Assembly: GCA_964059195.1 (NCBI GenBank)
Contig: CAXKWD010000001.1
Coordinates: forward strand, 118,291,751-118,355,750
Direction of reading: 5' to 3'
DNA length: 64,000 nucleotides
Source: Ectobius pallidus
Lineage: Eukaryota; Arthropoda; Insecta; Blattodea; Ectobiidae
Shown: positions 1 through 10,744 of the stretch, one piece after another
Layout: every line of letters starts with the position of its first letter
How positions within the stretch are numbered: position 1 is the stretch's first letter
Program-made: the position numbers and the translations under genes
Notes under the pieces: model-generated
The model's database searches: none
What the model saw: only the letters and a program-made list of their open reading frames with translations
What the model was told of the DNA's origin: nothing

Positions 1-2508
1 TCTTAATTTCTCTAAGACTTTTTCTAACAAGGACAAATGTTCTTCAAATGTCTCGCTAATAAGTACTATATCATCCAAATAACAAAAGCATTTCTCTCCT
101 ATCTCTTCTCTTAATATAGTATCAACTAATCTTTGAAACGAGGCTGGTGCGTTATGGATTCCAAAAGGCATAACTCGAAACTGATACAATCCTCTACCAG
201 GTACGGTAAATGCTGTTTTTTCTTTACTTGCTTCATCTAATGGAACTTGCCAATACCCATTTTTCAAATCTATTGTACTGATATACCTAGCATGTCGTAA
301 TTTACTCAAAACATGTTCAATGTATGGCAAAGGATAACTATCTCTTTTAGTACAATTGTTTACTTTTCTGAAATCTACGCAGAACCTCCATGTTCTATCT
401 GGTTTCTTTACCATAACTACCGGAGACGACCAAGGTGAATTTGAAGGCTCTATAACTTTTTCCAATAACATTTTATCTATTTCCGCGTGTATAACTTTTT
501 CCAAAATGGGTGATACTGGATAATATCTTTGTTTTATAGGTTTTGCATCGCCTGTATCAATAACATGAGAAATCAGATCGGTAAGTCCAGTACACTGATC
601 AAATTTCTGTAACTGATTTTCCAAAAACACATTCAATCTGTCCCTTTCCTGAGGTGTAGGTAAAGTAAGAATATTATGTAGTTGATCTTCTTCTTTCAAA
701 TCTATAGCCTTAACGAATTGAAAAATTTTTGCTGGTTCATCTTTGAAATACCAAGTCCCATCTTGCAAATCTACTACTAACCCAATTTGTTTCAAAACGT
801 CCATGCCCAGAATCATATCTACTGCTAAATTTGGCATAATTTTACATTTTATCGGAAAAATCCTGTCCTGCAATTTCATCTCAAAAGTTCTCTCTCCTGT
901 TATAGAACTATAAGTTTTATCTGCTAATTGCACCACCCTAACTTCAGATTCTTCTACTGCTAAATCTAACATTTTACACAAAAAATCACCCTTCTCTCCC
1001 ACATAAGTTTTATCTGAACCGGAATCTATTAGAGCAATAAATGTAATATCCTCCAGCAAAATTTCAACAAAACATCTATCTCCATTAACTAAATCTGTAG
1101 GATTTATATTTAACATCACGCAAGCCTGATTTTTAGTTAATTGTCGTAAAGAATTTGTAGGCCTAACTTTTCTTTCTTGGGGCATCCTACAATCAATAGA
1201 CCTATGTCCAAGCTTATTACAATTATAACATTTAATCGTAGTGCGTGGAGTAACTCTACGAGGTGCCTTACACTCGAACTGCCTATGTCCTGTTTTATCA
1301 CAATTCCAACATCGCTGATTATTTGAAAAACGCAAAGTGGTGTTTTTACCATTATCCCTCGACTCATCCTGTCTCTCTTTATTTTCTATTACTTTAACCA
1401 TTCTAGAATCATTTACAGGACTTGAATTCCGTTCCTTATCCCACGTCTTTGCAGAAAAACTAACATTGGGTTTCTTTTGTAACTCGGACGATGGAAGTTC
1501 CTGTTTTCCCTGAATTCCTAGCGCTGTATGAACTGAAGGTATAACAACTTGTCTCTGAGGTTTATAAGCCGTTTCTTTAATTGTAGCTCTAACCTGCGTT
1601 GGAGGAGGAATATATCTCTCAGAATCTAACAATATTTGTTCATACTGTCTACCTACACGTATTAAATCTGTTATAGTTTGAATCTCTGCAGGTCTAAGGT
1701 ACAATTTTACATCAGGACGCAAATTTTTGATAACAGTCTTCATCATTTGTTGAGGACTCATTGGAGTACTCAGCCTCCTCATTAACGTTTGAATAGCATT
1801 AACATAATCAAAAATCGATTCTTTGGGACCTTGCGTTCTCTGTCTAATCTCATCCAAAAGCGAGTCTTCCTCATCAATAGGCAAATAATATTCTCTAAAT
1901 TCTTTCAAAAAAGCTTCCCATGTAGGCCAATCTGTTAATCTGTTCCTGTACCAAAGTAAAGCTGAATCTTGTAAAATTTCGGGTAATACTGACAATAACT
2001 CTACACCCTGTAACTTAGAACTTTGTTTTAAATCTTCCAATCTCTCCAAAAATAAGTAAATACTATCCCCAGGTTTGAATTTAATGTTCCATTTACGAAC
2101 CAGATCCAAAGTATTTGGTTTATGTGGCTCTAACTGAATTGTAAACGATGGTACTACTGGTACAACTTCTTCTGAATCAGCTACCGCCATGGCCTTCCTA
2201 CGCATTAACTTAACCCATGTATACACTACATCTCCATATGAATCTTGTGGTACCGTTATATTATGTTCAACTAAATCTTCTTCCAAAACTTCCTGACTCA
2301 GAGCAAAAGCCGTAATTAACACTTGAAATGACTGAGGGTTCTTACGGGCATAATCTAACAAGCGTTGTCTTAACTCATCCCTTGTACCTGTGGTCGGTAA
2401 CTTTACTCTATCACATTCTGCCTCTAAATCCGCCTTCCTCAACTTCCTAATAGCTTGGGTTAGCTCAGCTGCTCTTATTTGTGCATACGGATCAACATAA
2501 GTAGCCAT
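1..2508 (-). CDS. Gag-Pol polyprotein of a Ty3/gypsy-type LTR retrotransposon, intact but cut by window edge
   Basis: I read one open frame of 836 codons from an ATG at 2508-2506 to base 1 with no stop; the frame at the start and at the RT motif agree. Domains in order: a SAP-like helix-extended-helix near residues 20-50 (core LRKADLEAECDRVKLPTTG); a retrotransposon Gag capsid-like region about residues 139-270 (WNIKF start, LLWYRNRL, WEAFLKEF); two CX2CX4HX4C zinc knuckles at about 400-413 (CWNCDKTGHRQFEC) and 427-440 (CYNCNKLGHRSIDC); an aspartic protease with DSG near 493-495; and reverse transcriptase from about 680, with the catalytic YLDD at 810-813. RNase H and integrase would lie beyond the window. 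Gag, protease and RT share one frame, with no frameshift or stop between gag and pol. The frame is short of every normal sign of decay, so the copy is probably young. Family-level function (self-encoded particle, reverse transcription, integration) is established knowledge; activity is inferred. Confidence 0.96.
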   Translation of the reverse strand, partial: MATYVDPYAQIRAAELTQAIRKLRKADLEAECDRVKLPTTGTRDELRQRLLDYARKNPQSFQVLITAFALSQEVLEEDLVEHNITVPQDSYGDVVYTWVKLMRRKAMAVADSEEVVPVVPSFTIQLEPHKPNTLDLVRKWNIKFKPGDSIYLFLERLEDLKQSSKLQGVELLSVLPEILQDSALLWYRNRLTDWPTWEAFLKEFREYYLPIDEEDSLLDEIRQRTQGPKESIFDYVNAIQTLMRRLSTPMSPQQMMKTVIKNLRPDVKLYLRPAEIQTITDLIRVGRQYEQILLDSERYIPPPTQVRATIKETAYKPQRQVVIPSVHTALGIQGKQELPSSELQKKPNVSFSAKTWDKERNSSPVNDSRMVKVIENKERQDESRDNGKNTTLRFSNNQRCWNCDKTGHRQFECKAPRRVTPRTTIKCYNCNKLGHRSIDCRMPQERKVRPTNSLRQLTKNQACVMLNINPTDLVNGDRCFVEILLEDITFIALIDSGSDKTYVGEKGDFLCKMLDLAVEESEVRVVQLADKTYSSITGERTFEMKLQDRIFPIKCKIMPNLAVDMILGMDVLKQIGLVVDLQDGTWYFKDEPAKIFQFVKAIDLKEEDQLHNILTLPTPQERDRLNVFLENQLQKFDQCTGLTDLISHVIDTGDAKPIKQRYYPVSPILEKVIHAEIDKMLLEKVIEPSNSPWSSPVVMVKKPDRTWRFCVDFRKVNNCTKRDSYPLPYIEHVLSKLRHARYISTIDLKNGYWQVPLDEASKEKTAFTVPGRGLYQFRVMPFGIHNAPASFQRLVDTILREEIGEKCFCYLDDIVLISETFEEHLSLLEKVLEKLR

Positions 2509-2870
2509 ATTTATATATTAACAATACCACTGGAAAAAAAGATTAGAACACAATAGTTCAGTCGTCTGTCTTAGTCATCTATAGAAGTCCTTACTTGTCA
2601 ATAGTCATTATTCTTTTCCCAAAAATATGTTATTATTATTATTATTATTATTTGTTTTTGAGAATAAATTTCAGTTATACTAACCTAACTCCCAAAATTC
2701 TTTTAACCCTATCTCGCCTCACGTTAGGATATCAAACTATCACTGCCTCACGCTATGGGCTATCATAATATGGAACTTCAACTGAATAAAGGTTTCTTTT
2801 TTTTTTTAACAATTTTAACTAAATTAAGTTGCAACAATTAGCAATACTGTTTTGTTTTAACACTACTCAG
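2509..2870 (-). other. Untranslated 5' leader of the LTR retrotransposon
   Basis: This 362-bp stretch lies between the primer-binding site and the gag ATG and has no coding frame. It contains a (TTA)n microsatellite at about 2630-2652. It also holds two degenerate echoes of the primer-binding site, near 2710-2733 and 2744-2762, both of the form GCCTCACG followed by a purine-rich stretch and ATC. Confidence 0.7.
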
Positions 2871-2888
2871 GCCCCACGTTGGGCGCCA
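2871..2888 (-). promoter_or_regulatory. Primer-binding site complementary to tRNA-Lys(CUU) 3' end
   Basis: The plus strand reads gccccacgttgggcgcca, which is the T-stem, acceptor strand and CCA of metazoan tRNA-Lys(CUU) as I recall it. The retroelement is on the minus strand, so its RNA carries the complement (TGGCGCCCAACGTGGGGC) and would be primed there for minus-strand DNA synthesis. It lies 5 bp inside the proposed LTR edge, as expected. Confidence 0.9.
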
Positions 2889-2893
2889 AACTT

Positions 2894-5639
2894 TGTGACG
2901 GGCTTTTCTTACTTTATGCTATAAAGTTCCTTAACTTCTTGGATTAAATCTTCGCCAAAATTCTTCGCCAAAATCTGTGACGACTAATATGTGATTATTC
3001 TCAATCGTAGTATATAAGTTTACTGAACTCCTACAAAACAAGGTCACTCATACACCTGTCGTGTCATCACAACACTGCCTGCATAGTCCACATTCCAACG
3101 TTCAGTACAACTACCTTTGACACCGGGTGATTGCAAACTTCCTACTCTCAGTCTACTTTCTCTCTCTTTTAACAATTTACCCAGTCTTGATAATATTGAT
3201 GAAAATTTATATTAACGGGCGCCATCATCAATACGCTTCCTCTTTTCTTTTTGTTATGTATCAGCCCAGACACAAATTAAATTATAGATACACAGGCTAT
3301 GTACCTACATGCCCCTCGACTAGCTTTTAAATTAACAGTGGAGACGGGAGTTGGGTTCGGATTTACCTTTCTTTTTTTTATTCTGCTTCTTCTTTTTCTC
3401 CTTTTTCAATACTCACTACCAAAGTATGTAACTTAGCCCAAAAACCAGCGACTCTCAAACCATTACAAGGATAAGGGTCAAAAATCTGAACTTCACGTTA
3501 ATTTACTTTGCATAACAATAACCATAATTTATTTAATATATTATTTTTTTTCTTTTTTCAACAATAACAATCTTATATACAATAAATTACATTTACACTA
3601 CATTAACCATTCAACACTTTTATTGGTAGGATAATATTTGATCATTCAAGGTTAGTATACCCAATTTTAACTATATAAGTACGTTCTCTGTTCAACAATA
3701 ACAAATCCTTAATTAATTACTTTAATTTTCTTTCTTTGTTTTTCAGGTATCTACTAGAACGTCTTGTATTATTCTTCTAATTTACTACTGACTTGTGTAG
3801 TCATTTACATTTGCAACTTCAGGATAGTTCAATATATATATTATACTGTGTTTTTTTTTTTCTTGAATAAATAAAGGTTTTCAATTCATAATCCAGTCCT
3901 TACTCTACAGATTACACTCAATAATCCCACCTATGTCTCCTATATTAGTCTATTTGTCAGCTTAGTCCATGAAGAATTGTATTTAAAGATAGATAGAAAA
4001 GACAGTCTCACGAAGAAAGAAATAGAAGTTTAGGCCTATACCCACAGAGTGACTGTGGCGATAGACCACCGATACAGGAGCGACGTCTAGATCTTGAGTT
4101 ACAAACAATCTGACTCCTCTCCTGCAACCGGGAAAGTATTAATGGGCCGCAAACAAAAATAAAATTTTGTAAATCGACGTCAGAGGTCCCTGACACTCTC
4201 TCCTAGAGGCACGTGGGGCCGTTGTTCGCCTCCAACATCGATGGCTTTCACAATCTCTCATAAATTTCTTTTCTTTATATGTTACTGGTATAGGCCTTGT
4301 CTACTACCAGATTTTATTTGTTTGATTCGGGATACTTCCGGCGTTCCCTCACCTCACCCTTACAATCTCTAGTACTTGCTAATAAACTACTTATCATCAG
4401 TACACTACTCGCAATTACCTATTCTCCTCTTTCTAACCTAACCAATCATGTGTTGTTATCTTTCAACTCACTCTCCTCTTTCTAACCTGACCAGTCATCA
4501 GCTATTATCTTTTAACCCCTTTCTTTCTTTAAGTAGAGTTCCCTTCAGCTTATACCATTGATTTAATTCACTCGGTGGTTATTCTAGTTTTCCTACTTCT
4601 TACGTTACTACTCTTTAGCATGGGCACCCAATCTTCTTTTGTCTCTAAATTCCCTAGAATTCTAACTGAAACTAATTCACGCCCAGATTAGTAAGCTTCT
4701 CTATAACCCCTTTAGTGACTTCTACTTCTACCCTAACATGTAAATTTTCCAATGGTACACACCTAATGCACTACCACTCGTAGGCCTTCCTTTGCCCTTC
4801 AATCTTTCCACTTCTTATCCCCCTCTACCATGTTCCATACACCTTCGCTTGTAGATAAATCTCTATAAAAAAAACATAACTTAACATTACAGGCCAGCAT
4901 GAAATCTATTTATAGATAGTCACCCGTCACCTGAAAGAAACCCAAGTGGGAGGGGCCCTCGTAAGAAGTACTAAGCATGCCCCTTAATTACTTTTCTTCC
5001 TTACTCCCCTCGCGTCCTGTCTCAAAAATAACAAAGTTTCTATGAGCATCACCAATTGCCCCTAGCTATGTATTCATTCGTGGAACAATCACCCATGAAA
5101 CCCTAAAGTGAAGAGATCTATCTGTAGCCTTCAGCGGTTGGGCTCTTGACTGCTCTTTTATAATTAACTTAGACCAGAAATAGAAAGTAGTTGGATTACT
5201 GGATTTCATCACTTTACTTCTAGAATTCTCACTTCTATATTTCTATTCTATTCTTCTATCATACCCTACGGCGTCTGATTGCCATACATGACTTAGAAAC
5301 CATCCTTAAAAAAGGAATATCTCAGTTTTCTCACTCCTCAAACAATAAGAAAAAGTCTAGACTATTATACTCAACCAGTGATGTCCAACTTATCCTCCGA
5401 TCCTGAGTTGTCTCCCATTACTTCCTGATGTCCATATCTGCTCTTATTCAGAGCGAGCAGTCACGACTCACTCTCACAGCTGATGTTCGCTGTAGCGGTG
5501 TCTCGTACTGGCCGACTTGGTGTATTCTTCTGATTAATGACTATCTCCATATAGTCGTGTCAAGGAAGTTCACAACCAGAATTTCCTTAGATGGAAGTCT
5601 GACACATCATCATGCCAGAACGTCGCTACCGCTGTCACA
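2894..5639 (-). repeat. 5' LTR of the retrotransposon (outer end uncertain)
   Basis: The inner edge is firm: TGTGACGG begins five bases beyond the primer-binding site, giving an LTR ending in CCGTCACA on the element strand. The outer edge is a guess. The first good inverted match to TGTGAC is TGTCACA at 5633-5639, which would make an LTR of about 2.7 kb, long but known in some Ty3/gypsy elements. The tract is pyrimidine-rich on the plus strand throughout and lacks any long ORF. The 3' LTR needed to prove the boundary lies outside the window. An LTR-edge-like TGTGACGAC recurs at 2976. Confidence 0.5.
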
Positions 5640-5790
5640 CATCCCAATCTCGTCTTCTCCCTTCTGCCTTTTCAACTTCTCTCACTCGTAGTCAGGCACG
5701 TACTCCTTACTGTCTTTTTCGGATCAGCTCTTCTCCCGTCGACTCACCGTCGGCGCATGCGCACTTCTCTTTTTTTCTGTAATTCAAAAT
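5640..5790. other. Pyrimidine-rich, CpG-bearing stretch with a GCGCATGCGC palindrome
   Basis: Composition changes from pyrimidine-rich to ordinary AT-rich near 5790. The segment holds several CpGs and the palindrome ggcgcatgcgca near 5752-5763, which resembles an NRF-1-type promoter site. It may be the U3 end of the LTR if that LTR is longer than proposed, or flanking host DNA. Confidence 0.3.
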
Positions 5791-7960
5791 AAATTCAGGG
5801 CAGTATCGATAGTCATAACAGGGTTCAATATCGATTAATCGAAGTCTCCCCAACCCTTCCTTTGTTTAGAAATGGTTTCTTATCGTCTATTATGCACGCA
5901 GCCATTCGCTACGTGACATCATAATCATAACAGAGTGCGATTTCTGCAGAAATACCAAGACTTGCTTGTTTCAGGTGACAGAGAATTCAGGGGAGGCGAA
6001 GGTTCTTCCAATTAGCAGTAAAATATGCAGAGCAATATGTAGAGTATTTATGCTTGTATAGCTCCCGAGATAACAAAAGCGGACTGAAAACAAGCACTTA
6101 GCTTATTGAGCAATCGGCAATGAATGTTAATTAATTACGAAGAGCTTGAAAACGAAGTAAGCCATAGTATTCTTTCGCGGGATGCCCAATTTCCTGTAGG
6201 TTCTTCATTGAGGCTACAGGATTCCAGGTGTGAAATATTTTATTGCATTCTTTTCAGTAATGAGAATCTAGATACAAATTCCGCGATCTTCAATGCGTGA
6301 GGCCACACTCTCACGAAATATGTAGGCAAACTTTGAAATATACTTTGAAGACTTAACACCCCCTCCTTCATACAGGAACAGAAGTAAAAAACATTGGTAT
6401 AGTTAAGAACTCTGTATTTTTTAAAGACAAATAGATCTAGGCATATATCGAGACATATTGGAACAGTGATTATATTGTGATAAAATTATAGCAATATCTT
6501 CATATTTTATGTTTTTAATCGAATAAAGATTTTTTATTTTATTTCAAGCAGTACGTTTTCCTACCAATCAAACCTACAGAATCATTCATTTCCTTATGTA
6601 AATGACTTTAGTAAATGTAAAACTCAAGACTATGTTTTATCGGATACTGAATTTCGATACGTAAATAGTTAAGTTCTAGTGCATTCATGTTTCTGATGAA
6701 TGATAAGAATAATCGCCATTATTCGGTAAATTCTAAAGGAAGTAGTTTCTGTATGTTGTGAACTTAGGTATAAAGGCAAGAAATTCAATTCTGTAGATTC
6801 TTTCCATTAATAGCAGTTAAACATATTCTATCTTGGAATTTAAAATGTGCGCAAAAGTAGTTACATTTATTATACTTTAATTAAAAGAGTGTCAACTAAA
6901 TTTTTTTATTTTTTTTATTCTCGTGTGTTCTAGTTAATACACTTCATTCATGTTACTAGGATCTACGGAAAGAGATGTGTGCCATTAGGTTCTGAAGAGA
7001 ATGTAGTGACGAGTATCCTCTAAAAGAAAAATGTATAGAATGTATAGTCTAGTGAACATCCAGTTCGTACATAGACCTAATTTCTGCGAAACGAAAACGA
7101 ATATTCTCTTTTTTTTTTTTTTTTAAAGCGTGTGACATTCAGCTAGTTGGAACTGCGATGTTCATTGTCCTTCAGAAGACAGGTTTTCTTATTCTGAACT
7201 GTTCATGTGGAACTGTTACGGATAATGCAATGTAAGGACTTGTTATTTGTCGTGTACAGTCTGTAATGTGAGAAACAAGAGGTTTAGCACAAGGGAAACT
7301 CACGACTGGCATGCGAAATGACAACACTTGCTTGCTTTCTTTAATAAATGCTCATGTTACCTTTCTTAAAAATGCAAATGTAAGTGCCCAAGAAATTACT
7401 CAATTCCAGTGATGTGGCTTAAGAAAAGAATGCAGCTAGTAGGCCTATGTTGGTTTTGCAGCATATTTTTGCTATAAGCCTATGCTATTATATTGACATA
7501 ACGGCATGGGTGACTGAAATTATTTGAAAAAAAAAATGCAGTGTGCTCTAAATTAGAAAGTATTAAATCTACACTTACGAAATCAGATGGTCTTTGCTGT
7601 AAGAGGCTCTCTGGGAAAATTGCAAGCTGTTTGATGTTTCATGCCTAACCTTCTTCTTCCGCTTCTCCTTGGTCCATTCATATGAAACAAGTTGATTCCA
7701 TAATCACACACCTTGAAGAAATAAACATTATGATAGAAATTGAAAATTAAGCGTAAGGGGGTGACTTATGAAAATCTTACTTTGAGTTTGTTAAATCTAG
7801 GGTATTTTTGTGTGATTATTTTATTATTACAACAAATTCAACATTTTAATGCACGATCATATTGAAACACCCTACAAATCATCAGCAACACACTGAAACG
7901 AAATAAGTAACGTTAGAGTTAAGTTAGAGTTAAATTATTCTGACTATTCCACTCATCGCC
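5791..7960. other. No gene or element recognised
   Basis: AT-rich non-coding sequence on both strands, with no frame resembling a known family. Short homopolymer runs occur near 6900-6918 and 7109-7124. Confidence 0.6.
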
Positions 7961-7969
7961 GCTTATTTG

Positions 7970-9600
7970 ACATTGACTAATAATGTTTAACAGTGCCCCG
8001 GATTTCAACTGACCAGGGTCGTTTATCTTAGAATATGCTTACAAGGATCACAAGGGTGTGATTTTGTCTATTTAGATCATAGATCAGTGACCAATGCATT
8101 ATAAGGATATGTGGAACGCCAAGTGTCTTTTGTCATAATTTTATCGTTATATTTTCATCGCTTTTCTTTTATCGCACCGACGAACACTTGTTTTATATAA
8201 ACCAGCCGAAATTCATGACGAAAGTCAATATTTAGGCCTATAATGATACAAACAGTAATTTGTTTTGGAAAGGTAGAGTCAGACTGAAAAATGAAATTCC
8301 ATAGCCGGGATTTGAATGTGATCCCGGCTATGGCATTAAGTTTTTCAGCATGACTATACCTTTCCACCTTAGCCTACACACGGCCAGTGTGAAAGAATTA
8401 TCATTCCAATAATGCATTTTATTAATTTTTGTAGTTTATTTATTCATTACATGCTTAATTTTGTAAATATTCACTAACATAAATATAACTGGAGAACAGG
8501 AATCTTTTGAGATAAGGTCCAGACCTCTGCTTAAATTGCCTATGACTATCCATTCATACGATGCGTGCTCGATATTGACCAATAACATTTAGCAATGCCT
8601 CGGATATCGACCAATCACGACCTTCTTTCTAGCAACACGAGGATACGAATTTATCTAATAAAACGTCAGCTCGTTACTGGAAAAGTAGGTAGGCCTATCA
8701 ATATGCAGTGATTAATACGTCAATGCTGCCAGTGAACAGAATAAAAACACATCATTTCATACAGCAAAACTTTTTTGGAAATTTAAATAATATAAATGTA
8801 TATTAGTTTTAAAAAAGAAATCTTATTCGGTGCAAGCCAGTTCGCGTGTTTCTATTCTGCTGTGATGTTAGCTTATCTGAATTAGGTTAACTGTTTCTCA
8901 TAAGCATGAATTGATTCATCGATTGTCGATTCATTGTGTGCCGTGATCTCGCAGCTGACAGTTTTTTTTATTTAACCATGTAAACCATGTAACCATATAA
9001 AAGTAGACTGAGTATTATTTTTATAATCCATTACATTTTGTTCATACAATAGTATTAATAAATCCCACTCGAGACTACGAGATTCGTCACACAAATTCTC
9101 TCTATCCATAAACTCATCTCTTTAGGGATTACCTATGGTAGAACAGCTCGTTATTGAAACGTTAACAATCAATATGCATTCACTAATGGGCAACGTCAAC
9201 CATTTGGATTCCTTCAACATTCAACCCTGACAATTGTGTTTAATCAATGCGCATTTAATTAGTGTCAGTTTACAAATAAGTTATTTTCTTTAAAAAAATT
9301 AGGCCAATTTTGTTCTAATTTTAGCTTTTCATAATTATTTTGAGGTTAACTACTTTTTCACCATCACTATTGGTAGCATTGATTTGTATACCATTACACA
9401 TTCGGTTATTACTTCATTCAATATGCCATGATCTGGCACAATGGTGATTTTAAACAAGACAAGTAAGCAACTAATTATTATGTACCGGTATATAATCTGT
9501 TACGTTTTATTCTTGGAATAGGCCTAGTCTTAATAGATCACACTCGAGATTGCGAGTTTCATCATATAAATTCGTAAACTCTTGTGGTATTTCCTATAAA
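7970..9600. repeat. Diverged tandem duplication, period about 475 bp (about three units)
   Basis: Paired landmarks recur at constant spacing. cagctcgtta occurs at 8667 and 9144 (offset 477). actcgaga followed by gcgag/acgag occurs at 9067 and 9542 (offset 475). A tgtgccgtgatct / atgccatgatct pair lies in the matching place. An earlier unit is suggested by attgactaataatg at about 7972 against attgaccaataaca at about 8574; its larger offset (about 600) fits one unit plus the foldback at 8267-8365. No coding capacity is seen, and the divergence is large. Confidence 0.5.
8267..8365. repeat. Foldback hairpin element with about 45-bp imperfect inverted arms
   Basis: The left arm begins ggaaaggtagagtcag and the right arm ends tgactatacctttcc. 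The inner stem is ccatagccgggat against atcccggctatgg around a 7-base loop. One arm recurs near 29625-29670, so it is a dispersed family. The reading frame across 8155-8367 is a by-product of the hairpin. Confidence 0.7.
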
Positions 9601-10313
9601 AAAAATATAAGAATTTCTGTAATTTTTACGTAACGATATGAAAGCAAGCAGTGGTTGTATACAAAAAAGTCTTACATGCAAGGAAATGGACCAAAGAAAC
9701 ATAGAAAAAGAGAAAGCGAAAAGGAAAAGGAAGAGAAAAATAATTCTTATTTCTTGCTGTTATATGAGTTGTCTATTCATAAAACATGCTTGCAATATTA
9801 AAGGGGACTCAATAGCTGTAGGCACTCCTTCCGCCAAAGATGGTAAGGTTTATCAATATACCGCTGACTGAAATAATCTTTTTATCCGGCGGCTAACGTG
9901 TGGTTGGAATAAGAATAAGGATAGGAGGGTTGAAACCAATACTTCCCTAACATCGCTAAATCCCTTGATATTACTATAATACCCTATTTATCACTTTGTG
10001 TGCAAACTCACTAGACAGACATTTCCGATTAAGTAAATACCTGTAGGGTCAGCATGATACATTGTCAGTGTAAGAAAATGATAAATCTGCATACATCGTC
10101 ACATCAGTTTCCCTCTTGTAATATAACACAGGGGAAGGGTGTACGGTTTTCTAAACTTGTCTGCACGACGGTTAGGGTGTTTAAATTGTGAAGAAATGTC
10201 TACTTGTATGCAAAACTATTTACCCATTTATCTGATACCATAGAACGTTTACTAAGAGTTTTTCGGGGGGGAACTCTTTTGATACTTCATTGGAATCTTA
10301 CTACCAAATATTA

Positions 10314-10368
<55 letters not shown>

Positions 10369-10374
10369 TAATAA
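10314..10374. repeat. (AAT)n microsatellite
   Basis: About 20 nearly uninterrupted AAT units. Confidence 0.95.
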
Positions 10375-10698
10375 TATGCTACATTGCACCCATTAATAAT
10401 AGTTTTTATGCTAATTTGATCAGATACCTCTAAATACAAAAGACTTTAATGCTTCGCTACAAGCTTAGCACTAAAAACTTTGTCTGTAGAAATTTTCAAG
10501 TAATAATATGCTAACAGAATTCAGTAAGAGGAAGAGTAAGGAAGGGTGTTGGCAATAAGAAATAGAATAAAATGAGTTCGTTAATTTACAAAGAAGAAGA
10601 TTAAACAATTAGCTGCATAAGAATAAACGAGTACAAATACAGGAATGAAGAAAGGGATATTAAAGAAACAAGGAAAGATAGAAAAAGATAGAAAGGAA

Positions 10699-10699
<1 letters not shown>

Positions 10700-10740
<41 letters not shown>
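10700..10740. repeat. (GAAA)n microsatellite in a longer purine tract
   Basis: Roughly ten GAAA units, embedded in purine-rich sequence that extends several hundred bases on either side. Confidence 0.9.
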
Positions 10741-10744
<4 letters not shown>

